Positions 8,501 through 18,340 of a stretch of 18,448 bases of DNA are shown in pieces. Below the pieces are notes generated by a model, which saw only the letters and a program-made list of their open reading frames with translations, was not told the DNA's origin and made no database searches. The stretch comes from Ectocarpus siliculosus (Eukaryota > Sar > Phaeophyceae > Ectocarpales > Ectocarpaceae): contig FN648918.1 in the NCBI GenBank assembly GCA_000310025.1, forward strand, positions 3,084-21,531. The letters are read 5' to 3'. The position numbers were made by a program, and so were the translations under genes. Numbering within the stretch: the stretch's first letter is position 1; every line of letters starts with the position of its first letter.

Positions 8501-11500
8501 GCCCTTGGCGGCAACTCTTCCTTCGACGGCAACAGCGCAGTTGATGGAGGCGGTGGCGCCATTGCTATCGGGGGCAACTGCACGGCTATCTGGGGCGGTC
8601 TCATGAGCTTCACTGGCAATAGCGCCAACCTTACCGGGGGTGCCTTGATGGCATGGGACGCTCGGTATGTCGGTTGCAGTGGAGAAACCGAGTTTGTGGG
8701 CAACTCGGCGACGGTCGACTGGGGGGGAGGTATTTGTCTCGCATACTCGACAATGTCGTGGAGCGGGAAAATGGAGATGAAGAACAACACGGCCGGTTGG
8801 GCTGGGGGAGCAATCTTCTTGGGCATGTCGGAAGTCTCCTGGACTGGAGACACAGTGTTTGCAGACAATCGAGCCGGCGCGGGGGGCGCGGTATATGTCG
8901 CCGTCAACTCAAATTTATCTTGGAGCGGGGACGGCAACACCGTGTTTGATGACAACCAAGCCGGGTATGGGGGAGCCATTGCAGTCCAAGACTCTCACGT
9001 GTCCTGCGATACCGAAGAACCGACGAGCACGTTTTCGGGTAACTCGGCTCAGTATGATGGTGGTGCCGTCCACCTGGAGTTTGAATCCAGCATCGCCCTT
9101 AGTGGGAACACCGTTTTCCACGGCAACAGCGCAGTTCGAGGGGGCGGTGGCGCCATTACTATCGAGAGCAACTGCACGGCTGCATGGGACGGTCTCATGA
9201 GCTTCACCGGCAATAGCGCGAACCTTTCTGGGGGTGCCTTGATGGCATTGGACGCACTTCACGTCGGGTGCAGTGGAGAAACGAAGTTTTCAGGCAACTC
9301 GGCGACGGTTGGCTGGGGGGGGGGTGTCCTTCTCGCAAACTCGAGTATGTCATGGAGTGGGAAGATGGAAATGACGAACAACACAGCCGATTTGGGTGGG
9401 GGAGCGATCTTCATGACCTCGTCGGCAGTCTCCTGGACTGGAGACACAGCAGTGTTTGCAGACAATCAAGCCGGTGAGGGGGGCGCGGTGGCTGCTGCCC
9501 ACAACTCGACTTTGTCTTGGAGCGAGGACATTTCCCGCGATACCGACGGGCCGACGAGCACGTTTTCGGGAAATACAGCTCAGTATAATGGTGGTGCCGT
9601 CTCCCTGAACTCTGCATCTAGCATTGCCCTTGGCGGCAATACTTCCTTCGACGGCAACAGCGCAGTTGATGGAGGCGGTGGCGCCATTGCTATCGGGGGC
9701 AACTGCACGGCTATCTGGGGCGGTCTCATGAGCTTCACCGGCAATAGCGCCAACCTTACCGGGGGTGCTTTGCTGGCCATCGACGCTCTGTGCGTCTGCT
9801 CTGGAGAAACGAAGTTTTCGGGCAACTCGGCGAGGATTGCCGGAGGGGGTGTTGTTCTCTTACGCTCGGATATGACGTGGAGTGGGAAGATGGAAATGAC
9901 GAACAACACGGCCGGTTGGACTGGGGGAGCAATCTTCGTGGGTACGTCGGAAGTCTCCTGGACTGGAGACACCGAGTTCCTTGAGAACAAGGCGGACGCC
10001 GGGGGAGCAGTGTCGGCCGTCGACAGCGTCCGTTTGTCATGGAGTGATGGAACTACAACGTTCACCGATAATTCAGCAACGATCTCAGGTACATTCCTCG
10101 AAGGAGGTGCGCTGTATGTTGGCATCGACTCTGAAGTCTCCTGGAGCAGCGAAACAACTTTTACTGGCAACGAGGCTAATTCGTCCGGGGGGGCAATATT
10201 TATTTACGATGGGTCTTTGGTGGGATGGACAGGGCATACCAAATTCTCTTCTAATTCAGCTGGTGCTGACGGAGGTGTGGTTGGTTCATCGGTAATGGAC
10301 CCTGAATTTAATAGAGAGTCTAACCTCACCATCAACGGCCACACGATCTTCACTAACAACACCTGTGGAGCGAACGGGGGTGTTTTAGCTCTGCTTGGCG
10401 GAGGGTTGCACGTGGAGTTCGGCGCGGCGGGTGTGGTCTTCAGTAACAACACAGCGGCCGTCGCGGGTGGTGCCGTGTTCGTATCTGGAGCCGATGTCGG
10501 TCCGGTACTTTCGGACGTACTTTTCGAGGCCAATGTTGCGCAGGTCGGAGGCGCTGTCTCCACGGTAGGGTCTGGGAACTTGAAGGAATATGCTGGCCTT
10601 GCGCCGCCAAACCCGACGATTTTCACCCGGTGCCGATTCGTCAACAACCAAGCGGCAGCTACCGGTGGTGCTGTGGAAACCGCGGCCGGACAAGATGTCT
10701 TTGTTGACTGCTTATTCAAGAACAACCAGGCGGGGACGGGGGGGGCTCTGAGGCTGGCAGGAACAGCGACACTGGAAAATTGCTCTTTCGTGGAAAACGT
10801 ATCGGAGGACGGTGGGGGAGCGGCCGTGTCCAACATCGGCTCCATTTCAAAGATGGACAACATCTCGTACAGGGGCAACGTCTTCTCATGCGCCTTGGGC
10901 ATGTTTCTGGACTTCAATGCGGTGGGTTTCCTGTAAAAAGGTTGCTGCCCCTCAATGTGATTGCTACGGTAGCCCTCTCGAGCGTGAATTTCGGTAGCTT
11001 TCTCGAGCGTGAGTTTCTCCGTGTGTTTGATTCTTACCCACGCGCTGGGTAGTTGTGCCAAGCATCAAGGTGCTGGTTCATTGGAGGTACTTTCGTCACC
11101 TCATACGACATCGTGAAATAGAAGAGCATCAACGTGTATGACCGCTAACAACTGTTTTTCGATAGATGCTTGATAGTTCTCCGTGACGAAAGAGGTGCTA
11201 TTGTTCATGGATCACAGAACCAGCTTAGATCAAAAGTCGAGAACAATAGGTTAGTTCTTTCTAGGGACATGAATATGAATGGCTCTTCGGGTTGTTGGGT
11301 AGCTTGTTTTGAAGCTTTGAAAAATCATACGTTCTATTCAGAAAAGGAGGTCTTGCATGGTAGGAATACTGTATTACCTGTATAACAGGACCCTCTCTAG
11401 TCGGGCTTGTTCACAATTTTCCGAACGCCACCGTACGGCGGTGCTCACATATACCGTGTTGTTCCAGCAGGAGAACCTCTCTCATTCGCTAATTGTTGCT

Positions 11501-14050
11501 TTCCCTCTCTGGTTTCGGCTGGTCGGACGGAACATTAACCACATCATTGCCTGCGTTGCGTATGCTATCCATGTTTAGCGACCACCCAATTGTCTACACT
11601 ACCCAGCGCCCTGATGCTGATGTTGCCGTGTCATGGATCCACCTTACAGCAGTAGATACTCGTTTTCCACTGCGACTCTATATGGCAGTCGGGTGACCCC
11701 AATGAGGCCGCCTGCGACGGATGCCAGACGCCTTGCGACGACGACGGGTGCTTCGAGGAACCGCCTTTGGTCCCGATATGCGCGTTAGCGATGGAGCACA
11801 CGGGTAGCGCTGGTGGTACCAACAACATCACATTGCTGAGGGTTGATGACGGCTTTTGGCGGGCGACCCCGTACGCCATAGACGTCCTCCCATGCTACAA
11901 TGCCAACGCCTGCCTCGCGGGTGTAACTAATTCAAGCGGCTCCTGCCTTGACGGCTATGAAGGACCATGTGAGTGGTTCTCGCATACCCCGACCGCTGAG
12001 TAAGGAAAAGTGCAAGTGGAAAGTGGCTCGCGTTTGCAGCTTCTTGTGCAATAATTTGCAAATGTTTTCGTTCGCGAACGCGTCTTCTACGCATATGGCG
12101 CAGGGTCTGGCGCTTCTTCAAAAGCCAACGGTTTGCACCAATCCTAAACCTCTAGCGTCGGTTGCCAGCAACTTTGTCTGACCACTCATCGAACGGCCCT
12201 CGATCACAACCGTTAGCCCACCCCACCCGTTCCCACTCCTTCATCATGCTTTTGTTGCCTGTTCGGCCAGACTGCTCCATTTGTAGCGATGGGTACACTG
12301 CAGGACTGAGCTTCAAGTGCAGCGAGTGCTCCGACAGCGCAGGCGGCATCATTCTTGCATCCTTTCTTGCGGTGGTTGCGCTGTTGGTTGCCGTTGCGGT
12401 GGTTTCTTACGTGGTGTCGGACAAGGTCGGCGAAGGAAGTAGGGGGACCGTCGAGCGCCTGGGGCGGTACATCCCCCTCCAATCTGCCAAGATCGTGGTT
12501 GTATCCTGGCAGATATTGACTCAGGTGAGGGTGGGTGTCGTGGATGAGGGTTTGTTTGGGTAAGTTGGAGGAAGACCTTTAAAGGGAACTGAGGGAAACG
12601 CGATTTCCGTTGTACCTGCTATGCAAGGACGGTGTTATTTTGACGTAGCTTGTACGCCATCGATGACATACACTTGTCAAAGAAAGGCATAAAGATGTCG
12701 AGAAAGTTCGCGAACTCTCTCCCCCATGTACCTGACAATTGAAAGGCCAAATGCTAAGCTAAAGGATCGCCGACTCGTGGTATCCGTGTCCGTTTGGGAA
12801 AGTATGCTACGATTCTCTAGACGTTTCGCTCATGGCCAACGAGCGTTTGTGCGAACCATGCAATTTCGCCGTGATCTTAAAACATCACCCGCTTGACGTT
12901 GGGGACTCCTCGTTGCCGAGGTTGTTCCTGGCCAATGATGTGATACCTGCGATTTTTCGGCTCATCAAAACCACTTCTTTTCTATTCCCCACGTTCTGTT
13001 CTCCAGTTTACCGCCGTGGCGAATGTCACGTACCCGGATGTGTACCAGCGCTTTCTCGACGGCTTGGGCGTATTCAATTTCGACCTCAGCTGGGTGCTCT
13101 CCGCCGGTTGCATCGTTGTTGTCGATTTCCACGACCGGCTGCTGATTTCGACAATCGGCCCTATCGTCGCCTTGCTGTTCCTCTGTTGGACCTACGCCGC
13201 GGCCACCCGCATCAACCGCGGAGCGACAGAGACACTGCAGGTCATCTGGAACAGGCATGTGTCCATGGTGCTGCTATTGACGGTATTCGTGTACTCAAGC
13301 GTCAGCTCCACTCTGTTCCAGACGTTTGCATGCGAATCGCTCGCCGACGGTGAAACGTACCTTAGGGCCGATTACCGCATCACGTGCGACTCCTCGAAGC
13401 ACAAAGCCTTGCAGGTGTACGCAGGCGTTATGGTTGTGGTGTACACTGTGGGCATCCCCGCGCTCTACGGCGTTCTTCTATTCAGGGATCGTGATGTCTT
13501 GAAGAGGAGCGGGGCTGATCGAGAAGAGACTGCCCGTGTCATTTCGACCTCCGAATTGTGGAAACCGTACAAGCCGTCGGTGTTTTACTACGAGGTAATC
13601 GAATGCGGTAGAAGAGTGTTGCTTGCCGGTGTGGTGGTGTTCATCTACCCCAACACAGCACCCCAGATCGCCATAACGCTGCTGATGGCCTTCGCGTTCG
13701 TCGTGGTGTCAGAAGGGTTGGCTCCTTACGCATCTAGGTGGGATACCTGGCTCAGTCGTATGGGCCATGCAGTGGTGTTCGTGAGCATGTACGTGGCTCT
13801 CTTGCTGAAGGTGGACGTGTCCAATGAGCGGGTCGAAAGTCAAAGGGTTTTCGAAGTCGTTCTAGTCGCTGCCCATGCTTGCATGATACTGGTGATTGTG
13901 ATTGAAACGGTGGTGCTCACGTGTGCTTTAACGGTAGGGGAGCGAGATGGCCCGGCCCTCCGATTCTGGAAGGCGTTATTCCGGTCACGGCAAGAGACCA
14001 TCCCCTCTTCCGATGATGTCTCTGAGGTTGAACTATCGCCCATTGGCTGA
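5591..14050 (+). CDS. Modular LNR / Pmp-like beta-helix multi-pass membrane protein (6 exons)
   Basis: Proposed exons: 5591-5926, 6241-6432, 6767-10921, 11689-11968 (11656 is an alternative start), 12271-12524 and 13007-14050, all with GT-AG borders and a continuous frame, about 2086 residues. The ATG at 5591 has A at -3 and opens a signal peptide (cut near GGTA|Q, residue 24). Residues ~26-245 hold four Notch-type LNR modules ending DGGD, alternating with CCxCxC clusters. Residues ~275-1545 form about 40 beta-helix rungs with GGA[I/V/L] and F.GN/FxxN motifs, as in chlamydial Pmp proteins. Next comes a GCC2/GCC3-like cysteine stalk (CDGCQTPC ... GYEGPYCSICSDGY), then about eight membrane segments from residue 1680 on, and a short acidic Ser-rich tail. 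I infer a cell-surface or wall-facing adhesin or sensor with the repeats outside; a ligand or channel activity cannot be read from the sequence. No homologue name is certain. The main uncertainty is the exon 4 acceptor. Confidence 0.85.
5927..6240 (+). other. Intron 1 (phase 0)
   Basis: The donor GTGAGT follows the DGGD codons of the second LNR and the acceptor CAATCTTAG precedes TGCTGCGAGTG. Removing 314 bases joins DGGD to CCECSC, restoring the invariant cysteine pair of the LNR. A pyrimidine-rich tract precedes the acceptor. It is clearly homologous to intron 2. Confidence 0.9.
6433..6766 (+). other. Intron 2 (phase 0), duplicate of intron 1
   Basis: The donor GTGAGT follows DGGD of the third LNR and the acceptor CAATCTCAG precedes TGTTGCGAGTG. 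Its 334 bases share with intron 1 the 5' block ending TAGCTGGGTGGA, the motif ACATGAATGT, and the block CTTCTCTCCCAGG near the 3' end. Confidence 0.9.
7823..10030 (+). repeat. In-frame 1125-bp tandem duplication in exon 3
   Basis: GACAACCAAGCCGGG at 7823 recurs at 8951, and the segment that follows is repeated 1125-1128 bp downstream; the only offset change seen is a 3-bp CTG. Within each copy the AGCACGTTTTCGGG block appears twice (7901, 8432, 9026, 9557), giving an alternating 531 + 594 bp pattern A-B-A'-B'. About 570 bp from 8076 matches that from 9199-9201 with only around ten differences by eye. Each copy encodes about 375 residues of beta-helix. Confidence 0.9.
10922..11688 (+). other. 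Intron 3 (phase 0, acceptor uncertain)
   Basis: The donor GTGGGT follows MFLDFNA, and the stop at 10934 lies inside the intron. Two acceptors keep the frame: GGCAG at 11688 (joining FNA to SGDPNEAACDGC) and GTAG at 11655 (adding 11 residues that include an extra cysteine). The first is preferred. A 25-bp direct tandem repeat lies near its 5' end. Confidence 0.7.
10967..11016 (+). repeat. Two-copy 25-bp tandem repeat in intron 3
   Basis: CGGTAGCCCTCTCGAGCGTG at 10967 is repeated as CGGTAGCTTTCTCGAGCGTG at 10992, followed by AATTT and AGTTT respectively. It sits about 45 bases inside the intron. Confidence 0.85.
11969..12270 (+). other. Intron 4 (phase 1)
   Basis: The donor GTGAGT splits a Tyr codon (T before, AC after), joining GYEGP-Y-CSICSDGY. 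This restores the C..C spacing of the GCC2/GCC3-like stalk. The acceptor is TTCGGCCAG. Length is 302 bases. Confidence 0.9.
12525..13006 (+). other. Intron 5 (phase 0)
   Basis: The donor GTGAGG follows WQILTQ and the acceptor TGTTCTCCAG precedes TTTACCGCC (FTAVANVTYPD). The 482 bases carry no credible coding frame, and the upstream pyrimidine tract is strong. Confidence 0.9.
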
Positions 14051-14570
14051 TGCAAACACCCACTGGCGGTTTATCGCTCCAAATGAAGCAACTCGTACTC
14101 ACTCCCAAAGTACTGCTGCGTTGTCGGGTGCCATACTTGCAGGTTGTTACCTGCAAATGAAACTGCTTGTTTTGTGATCTTTTCTTTCATAGGCGTTGCG
14201 GGCGTTGGTCCTTCTGTGTGCTTTCTATCGCCTTCCCATGACGGGCTTGATTCCTGTATGTGCCGTCCGGTTGCGAGGGCCATTTCTTTTGAGAACCCTT
14301 GTGTCTTCCTCCTGTTGCATTCCGTTGGTTGTTCTGCCGTTTGTCGGTATTCCATGCACCTTTTCTCCTCTGATGTCGTCGTTGTTTTTCAATAAACCTT
14401 CTCCACGTCCAAGTGTCATGCATTTATTTCGTCTATCTTTGGGTTTGTACTTCTTTTGTTTGCGTTTTGCGCGTCCTTCCTTCGGTATCGATTCTTTCTG
14501 TGCTTTGCGGGCGTTCATATGTACCGGAGTCCTGTTGGGTGGGCCAGCCGCCTCGATTCCTCCTACAGTT
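14051..14570 (+). other. 3' flank / probable 3' UTR, with AATAAA at 14391
   Basis: No gene is recognised. An AATAAA hexamer at 14391-14396, about 340 bases after the stop codon and in T-rich sequence, is a possible poly-A signal for the large gene, but use of this hexamer in this lineage is not assured. The short frames on both strands are pyrimidine-rich and motif-free. Confidence 0.4.
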
Positions 14571-14577
14571 TCCTATC

Positions 14578-14952
14578 TTACTTGTTGTGCGTGAGAGCGG
14601 GTAGATCTTCGAATGCCCTCTGTACTTTCTTGTCCGTGCATTTTCGAGACTTCAGATTTAAGGAGGTCCTGTCGTGTCGTGCACCGGTGGCCTCCAGGAT
14701 TTGCATCTTACTTGTGCGTGTGGGGGTAGATCCACCTTCCAATGCCAAAAATATCGACATGAGGGGTGGAGGGGTGAACAAGGCCACACGCGTATCCTCC
14801 CCAAGCACTGCTATAGTACGGTAGTCCTCCACGAGAGAGAGCCAGTCAATACCCTGGCCTTCAATTGCGCGACATAATTTCATCATCTCCGACAATGAGC
14901 CTTTCTCCAGCTTGTCACCCGTCTGATTGACGCCGGCTGGGCAAAACGAGCA
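14578..14952 (-). CDS. Possible exon(s) of an unrecognised minus-strand gene
   Basis: A minus-strand frame is open from at least 14952 down to 14578 and reads PCSFCPAGVNQTGDKLEKG, then LSEMMKLCRAIEGQGIDWLS and a hydrophobic TPPPLMSIFLALEGG segment. It looks more protein-like than its neighbours, and a consensus donor (ACAA|GTAAGA) follows at ~14712. A second similar segment with its own GTAAGA-type donor lies at ~14571-14615, as if an exon end were duplicated. I do not recognise the family and no start or acceptor is certain; it could be a chance frame. Confidence 0.25.
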   Translation of the reverse strand, partial: CSFCPAGVNQTGDKLEKGSLSEMMKLCRAIEGQGIDWLSLVEDYRTIAVLGEDTRVALFTPPPLMSIFLALEGGSTPTRTSKMQILEATGARHDRTSLNLKSRKCTDKKVQRAFEDLPALTHNK

Positions 14953-17068
14953 GGGCGGGGGCGTCAGATGAGGCTGCGGCTGCCCCGGAGATCCATGCGA
15001 CTTTCAGCAAGGGCCCATATCCAAGAAACATTTTGCTAAGAAACAGGGGCAGGCTCGATTTTTCACGACAAGCGTGAATGAATATGAAACATGAAAATGG
15101 GGGGCTAAGAAACTCACGTGAGCGGTGGACCCTAAATAATGTACTAAACACGTTATAGCATCCTGTGGTCGACAGTGGCGACGTACAGTATTATAGTACG
15201 AAACTAACAGAGCCTCGACCCGGTTTTGACGTTCCTTTTCTCCGCGCAAATGAATCGGGCGACGGCCGCGACGGCCCGAGGTCATGCGCTTCCGCCTTAA
15301 GCACCAAACGGAATATGCCCGATGTTATCTTCGTACTCTGCTTCGTATAAGCAATAGAGAGAGCCTAAAGCGCCGGCGAAAAACGGAAATCCGCCGGAAG
15401 TACCGCCGTATTGCAATATCGCGGCCAAAGGCTCCTACTACATGTTACGACGCTCAATATTCGAGCTTTCGAGCCAGCCCAAGCGGTAGCTAGCTGTCAT
15501 TCGAGGGTGAAGCGAAGTTAAGTGAGCGGCAAATGTGCCGTATATGATTAACCCACATATCTTGTTCTTCTATGTAATGGTCCACAACGACCTCAAAACC
15601 AAGACAGGTTTGCATATTGCACCTTATTTTGTTGAAGTCGCGCAAGAAGCGATGTGGTGGACTTCGTCGGCGACATGGTCTGTAGTCGGTCGTCTTGTTT
15701 ATGCGACCTTCGTTGTGGACGTACGTAGCCTTGCGCATATCAACTGCGGGCCGAAAAAGACGGTGAAAATAGGAGAGGCCCTGGCGCCAGTGGGCAGATG
15801 AAGGTGGGGAAACCACGACGCTTGGGAGAGATGCGGGGGTCCATAGAAATGCTAGTCTGTAGAAATTCTAGGGAAAAGTTTGTTTGTGAGCGAGGTCGAC
15901 AGACAGGAGCTTCCACTTACGGAGATATGATGTGAAGGGTGGGGCGGAGTGATGTCACGGCAGGGGGGTCACCTCATCTTACCCTTCCGGGCAGGGAGAC
16001 ACACTCAGGCTCTCGCCAAACCGTTTGGATGCAACGATCATAGATACTGATACCGATGTAGTCTAGGTTTCTGAAACAGAATGACACGTTTATCTCCGAA
16101 AATACTAACCCTAGCCCTCAAACGTGCACCCCCCTAATGAGGCATCACTCATCGGTCTTCTTGTTGAACTATGATGAGATATGACCAAGAAGGGACAAGT
16201 TTGTAACAACAGGGGAATTCTCACTTTTCCGGGCACGCCGGTGTGTAACATGTGTGGAGACAAGGTGCAATTTGAAGCACGCAAGGGCAGGAGGAAACAA
16301 CAAACAAGTGAAAACTCAATAATTAGTAAGGAAAAATAAATACACACACCGAAAAACAACCCATTCGAGATATACCCACAGTGGAACGGGATGTGGTGAA
16401 GTCTTTTCAGTGAGAGGAGGAAAACCGGCAGAAGCGAACAAATACAGGCTATTTTCACTTTATTAATAATTTGGGCGGAGACACTCATTGTTGTAGCCTT
16501 ACAATGACCAACTTGGAAAACGTGGAGAGTCGCGGTGTAAAGCTTCGAGAGCAACAAGATGTAGGAGAGGTGGTCTGTTCGGAATCTACATGCTGTAGTT
16601 AGCAGATGTCATGCATGGTGTGAGATCAAAGGCGGGATCTACCTGTCACTCATACTCTTTTTCAGAAGTAATACCGTGTGACGCCACGCGCGTGACTTTT
16701 CTCGTTTGTTCACGCAACGTTCGTTCAGACGTGCAGGCACTCACGCGTTGCCCGTGCAGTTTCACCAAACTGGGCTGCCAAAGAAACCTCTTTCTACAAA
16801 ATACAGTGACCCATCGAACTGAAGTAGATCTCTTTTGTAACCTGTGACATATGCATAGTAGACTCGTTCGTGCATCAAATGCATAAGAGGCACACCACAC
16901 TTGTTGTTGCTTCCTAGCTCCTGTGATACTTTTTCTGAACACACACCACATCGATCACCACCGTGCCACATTGAGATCACGCGGTTGCAAAAGCCGGTCG
17001 CGATGGAACTTTATGCATACGCCCTACCACCGAGGTATTTGCTTCGATATCCGTTTGCCTGTGGTAGG
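14953..17068. other. Intergenic, no gene recognised
   Basis: Open frames here are short, overlap on both strands and carry no known motif. The longest, on the minus strand at 16111-16557, is hydrophobic and compositionally biased. The plus-strand frame at 15284-15493 is Arg-rich but unlike any family I know. No tRNA, element end or structured repeat was found. Confidence 0.45.
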
Positions 17069-17167
17069 TCAATCTCCCACAATACTGACAGTTTTGCTAA
17101 ACCACCCATGGGTGACCCATGGATGGGCGGTTTAGCAAAACTGATATTTAGTAGTGTGGGAGATTGA
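17069..17167. mobile_element. MITE-like 99-bp hairpin
   Basis: The left arm begins TCAATCTCCCACA (17069) and the right arm ends with its exact reverse complement (to 17167). Inside, CAGTTTTGCTAAACC pairs with GGTTTAGCAAAACTG without mismatch, and the centre has CCCATGGGT and ACCCATGG. One arm has about 8 extra bases. Such near-full-length palindromes are typical of foldback or MITE elements, but no clear target-site duplication is visible. Confidence 0.6.
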
Positions 17168-17199
17168 ACGATCGGTACCTAACGGCACTGCGGCTGGCC

Positions 17200-17430
17200 C
17201 AAAATGCAAAAACGTGGCAGACACGAAAACATTATGCAGTACCATCAGCTGGATCATCCCCTTCCCCCCAAACTTCATGAACTCGTTGACTATCCCATCC
17301 GGCCCTGCTGCTTTGTGGCACTGCAGCTTGTTCACACACGCCTCAACCTCGTCCTCAGTGAACTCCTTTTCTAGTTCTACGTTCCCAACGTCTGCCTTCG
17401 ATGTCTCTTCTTCTTTCTGGGCCCATGCGG
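17200..17430 (-). pseudogene. Non-LTR (LINE) reverse transcriptase fragment
   Basis: The minus-strand frame reads EFTEDEVEACVNKLQ, then KAAGPDGIVNEFMKFGG, the N-terminal RT block of LINE-type reverse transcriptases ('L...KApGpDGI..E.lK'). The match is followed by QLMVLHNVFV, the usual next helix, and then decays; the catalytic YADD region is absent. It is bounded on the left by the hairpin element and on the right by the minisatellite, into which the frame runs without a stop. It is a short dead relic. Confidence 0.75.
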
Positions 17431-17438
17431 GGGAGGGT

Positions 17439-17848
17439 AAACGGTGTGTGTAGCAACACGGCAAGCGGAGTATAGCAACTGCTCGCTTGCCCCCCGTCAC
17501 CGGAGGGAGAGTATAGCAACTCGATTTCTTCACCGACGGGGATTTTACACGGTGTGGATAGCAACACTGCAAGCGGAGTATTGCATCTGCTAGCTTGCAT
17601 CCGTCACGACAGGTACTGTAGAGTATAGCAACTCGATTCCTGCACCAAACGGAGTGTATAGCAACACTGCAAGCAGAGTATAGCAACTGCTAGCTTGGAC
17701 CCAGCAGGTAGAATACAGCAACTCAATTTCTGCACCGATGGGGGTTGTAAACGGTGTGTATAGCAACACGGCAAGCGGAGTATAGCAACTGCTTGCTTGC
17801 CCCCGTCACCGGAGGCAGAGTATAGCAACTCGATCTCTGCACCGCATC
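17439..17848. repeat. ~100-bp minisatellite with internal TAGCAAC triplets
   Basis: Four units start at 17439, 17547, 17647 and 17749 (periods 108, 100, 102, ~100), each opening with AAACGG or ACACGG. Every unit contains three related submotifs in the same order: GTGTATAGCAACAC, GAGTATAGCAACTGCT and GAGTATAGCAACTCGAT, twelve in all. The first and fourth units are the most alike. The array is not protein-coding despite open frames through it. Confidence 0.9.
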
Positions 17849-18340
17849 GGTGGGGCGGGGGGGGGTGGGGGGTGGGGTGTACTCATAGTCGTGCATGCCG
17901 TAGTCGTTTGACCATTGACCTCGCATCCCTACAAAGCCGGGACGGAGCACGCTGGGTTCTCACCGGACCAGGCTCTCACATCACCAAGCGCGAAGCGCCG
18001 TGAGGTATTTGGCGAGTCGCATGAAGGGTGAGCTGCATCCTGCTAAGGGTGTTCGGCATCTTGTGCTTACTTCCTTGCGTACGGATGACAGCTACGTATG
18101 ACTTAATTTATTTTCTGGTGCTTTCACTTCCAGAGACAGTTGTAAGCACTGTGTAACTGCCTCGAGGAAGCTTGACCATTTTAACACAACGTGGTACGAT
18201 CATCCCCCGTTGCGCGGAGTGAGGTTTCTCGACCCCGCACAACATGATCTACTCGACCACCATTATGGTTACCGCCAAAAAAAAAACCGAGGTAAAAAAA
18301 AAAAAAACGGTTACCTGGTTGCCGAGTTCACGAAGTGAAT
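17849..18340. other. Intergenic with G-rich and poly-A tracts
   Basis: A G-rich run (17852-17878) follows the minisatellite. Two A-tracts near 18279-18306 (AAAAAAAAAA, CCGAGGT, then 14 A) could mark the ends of retroposed sequences. No gene is recognised, although a minus-strand stretch at ~17876-17959 reads as an open peptide. Confidence 0.4.

Noticed and set aside
9580-10170. 196-codon minus-strand open frame inside exon 3
   Set aside because: Antisense shadow of the beta-helix repeats; the same Pro/Ala-rich pattern recurs opposite every repeat copy.
10922-10936. Gene ending at the stop at 10934
   Set aside because: A phase-0 GTGGGT donor precedes the stop, and downstream exons continue the family's stalk and membrane region in frame.
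10204-11061. 285-codon minus-strand open frame
   Set aside because: Its proline-rich product mirrors the GGA codons of the sense repeat and it crosses the exon 3/intron 3 border; no motifs of its own.
15284-15493. Arg/Lys-rich plus-strand frame resembling a small basic protein
   Set aside because: No family resemblance and no flanking coding signal; chance frame in purine-rich DNA.
16111-16557. 148-codon hydrophobic minus-strand frame
   Set aside because: Composition-driven Leu/Ser/Cys runs, no motif, no splice or start context supporting a gene.
17439-17848. CRISPR-like array
   Set aside because: Whole ~100-bp units are similar rather than short identical repeats with unique spacers, and the setting is eukaryotic.
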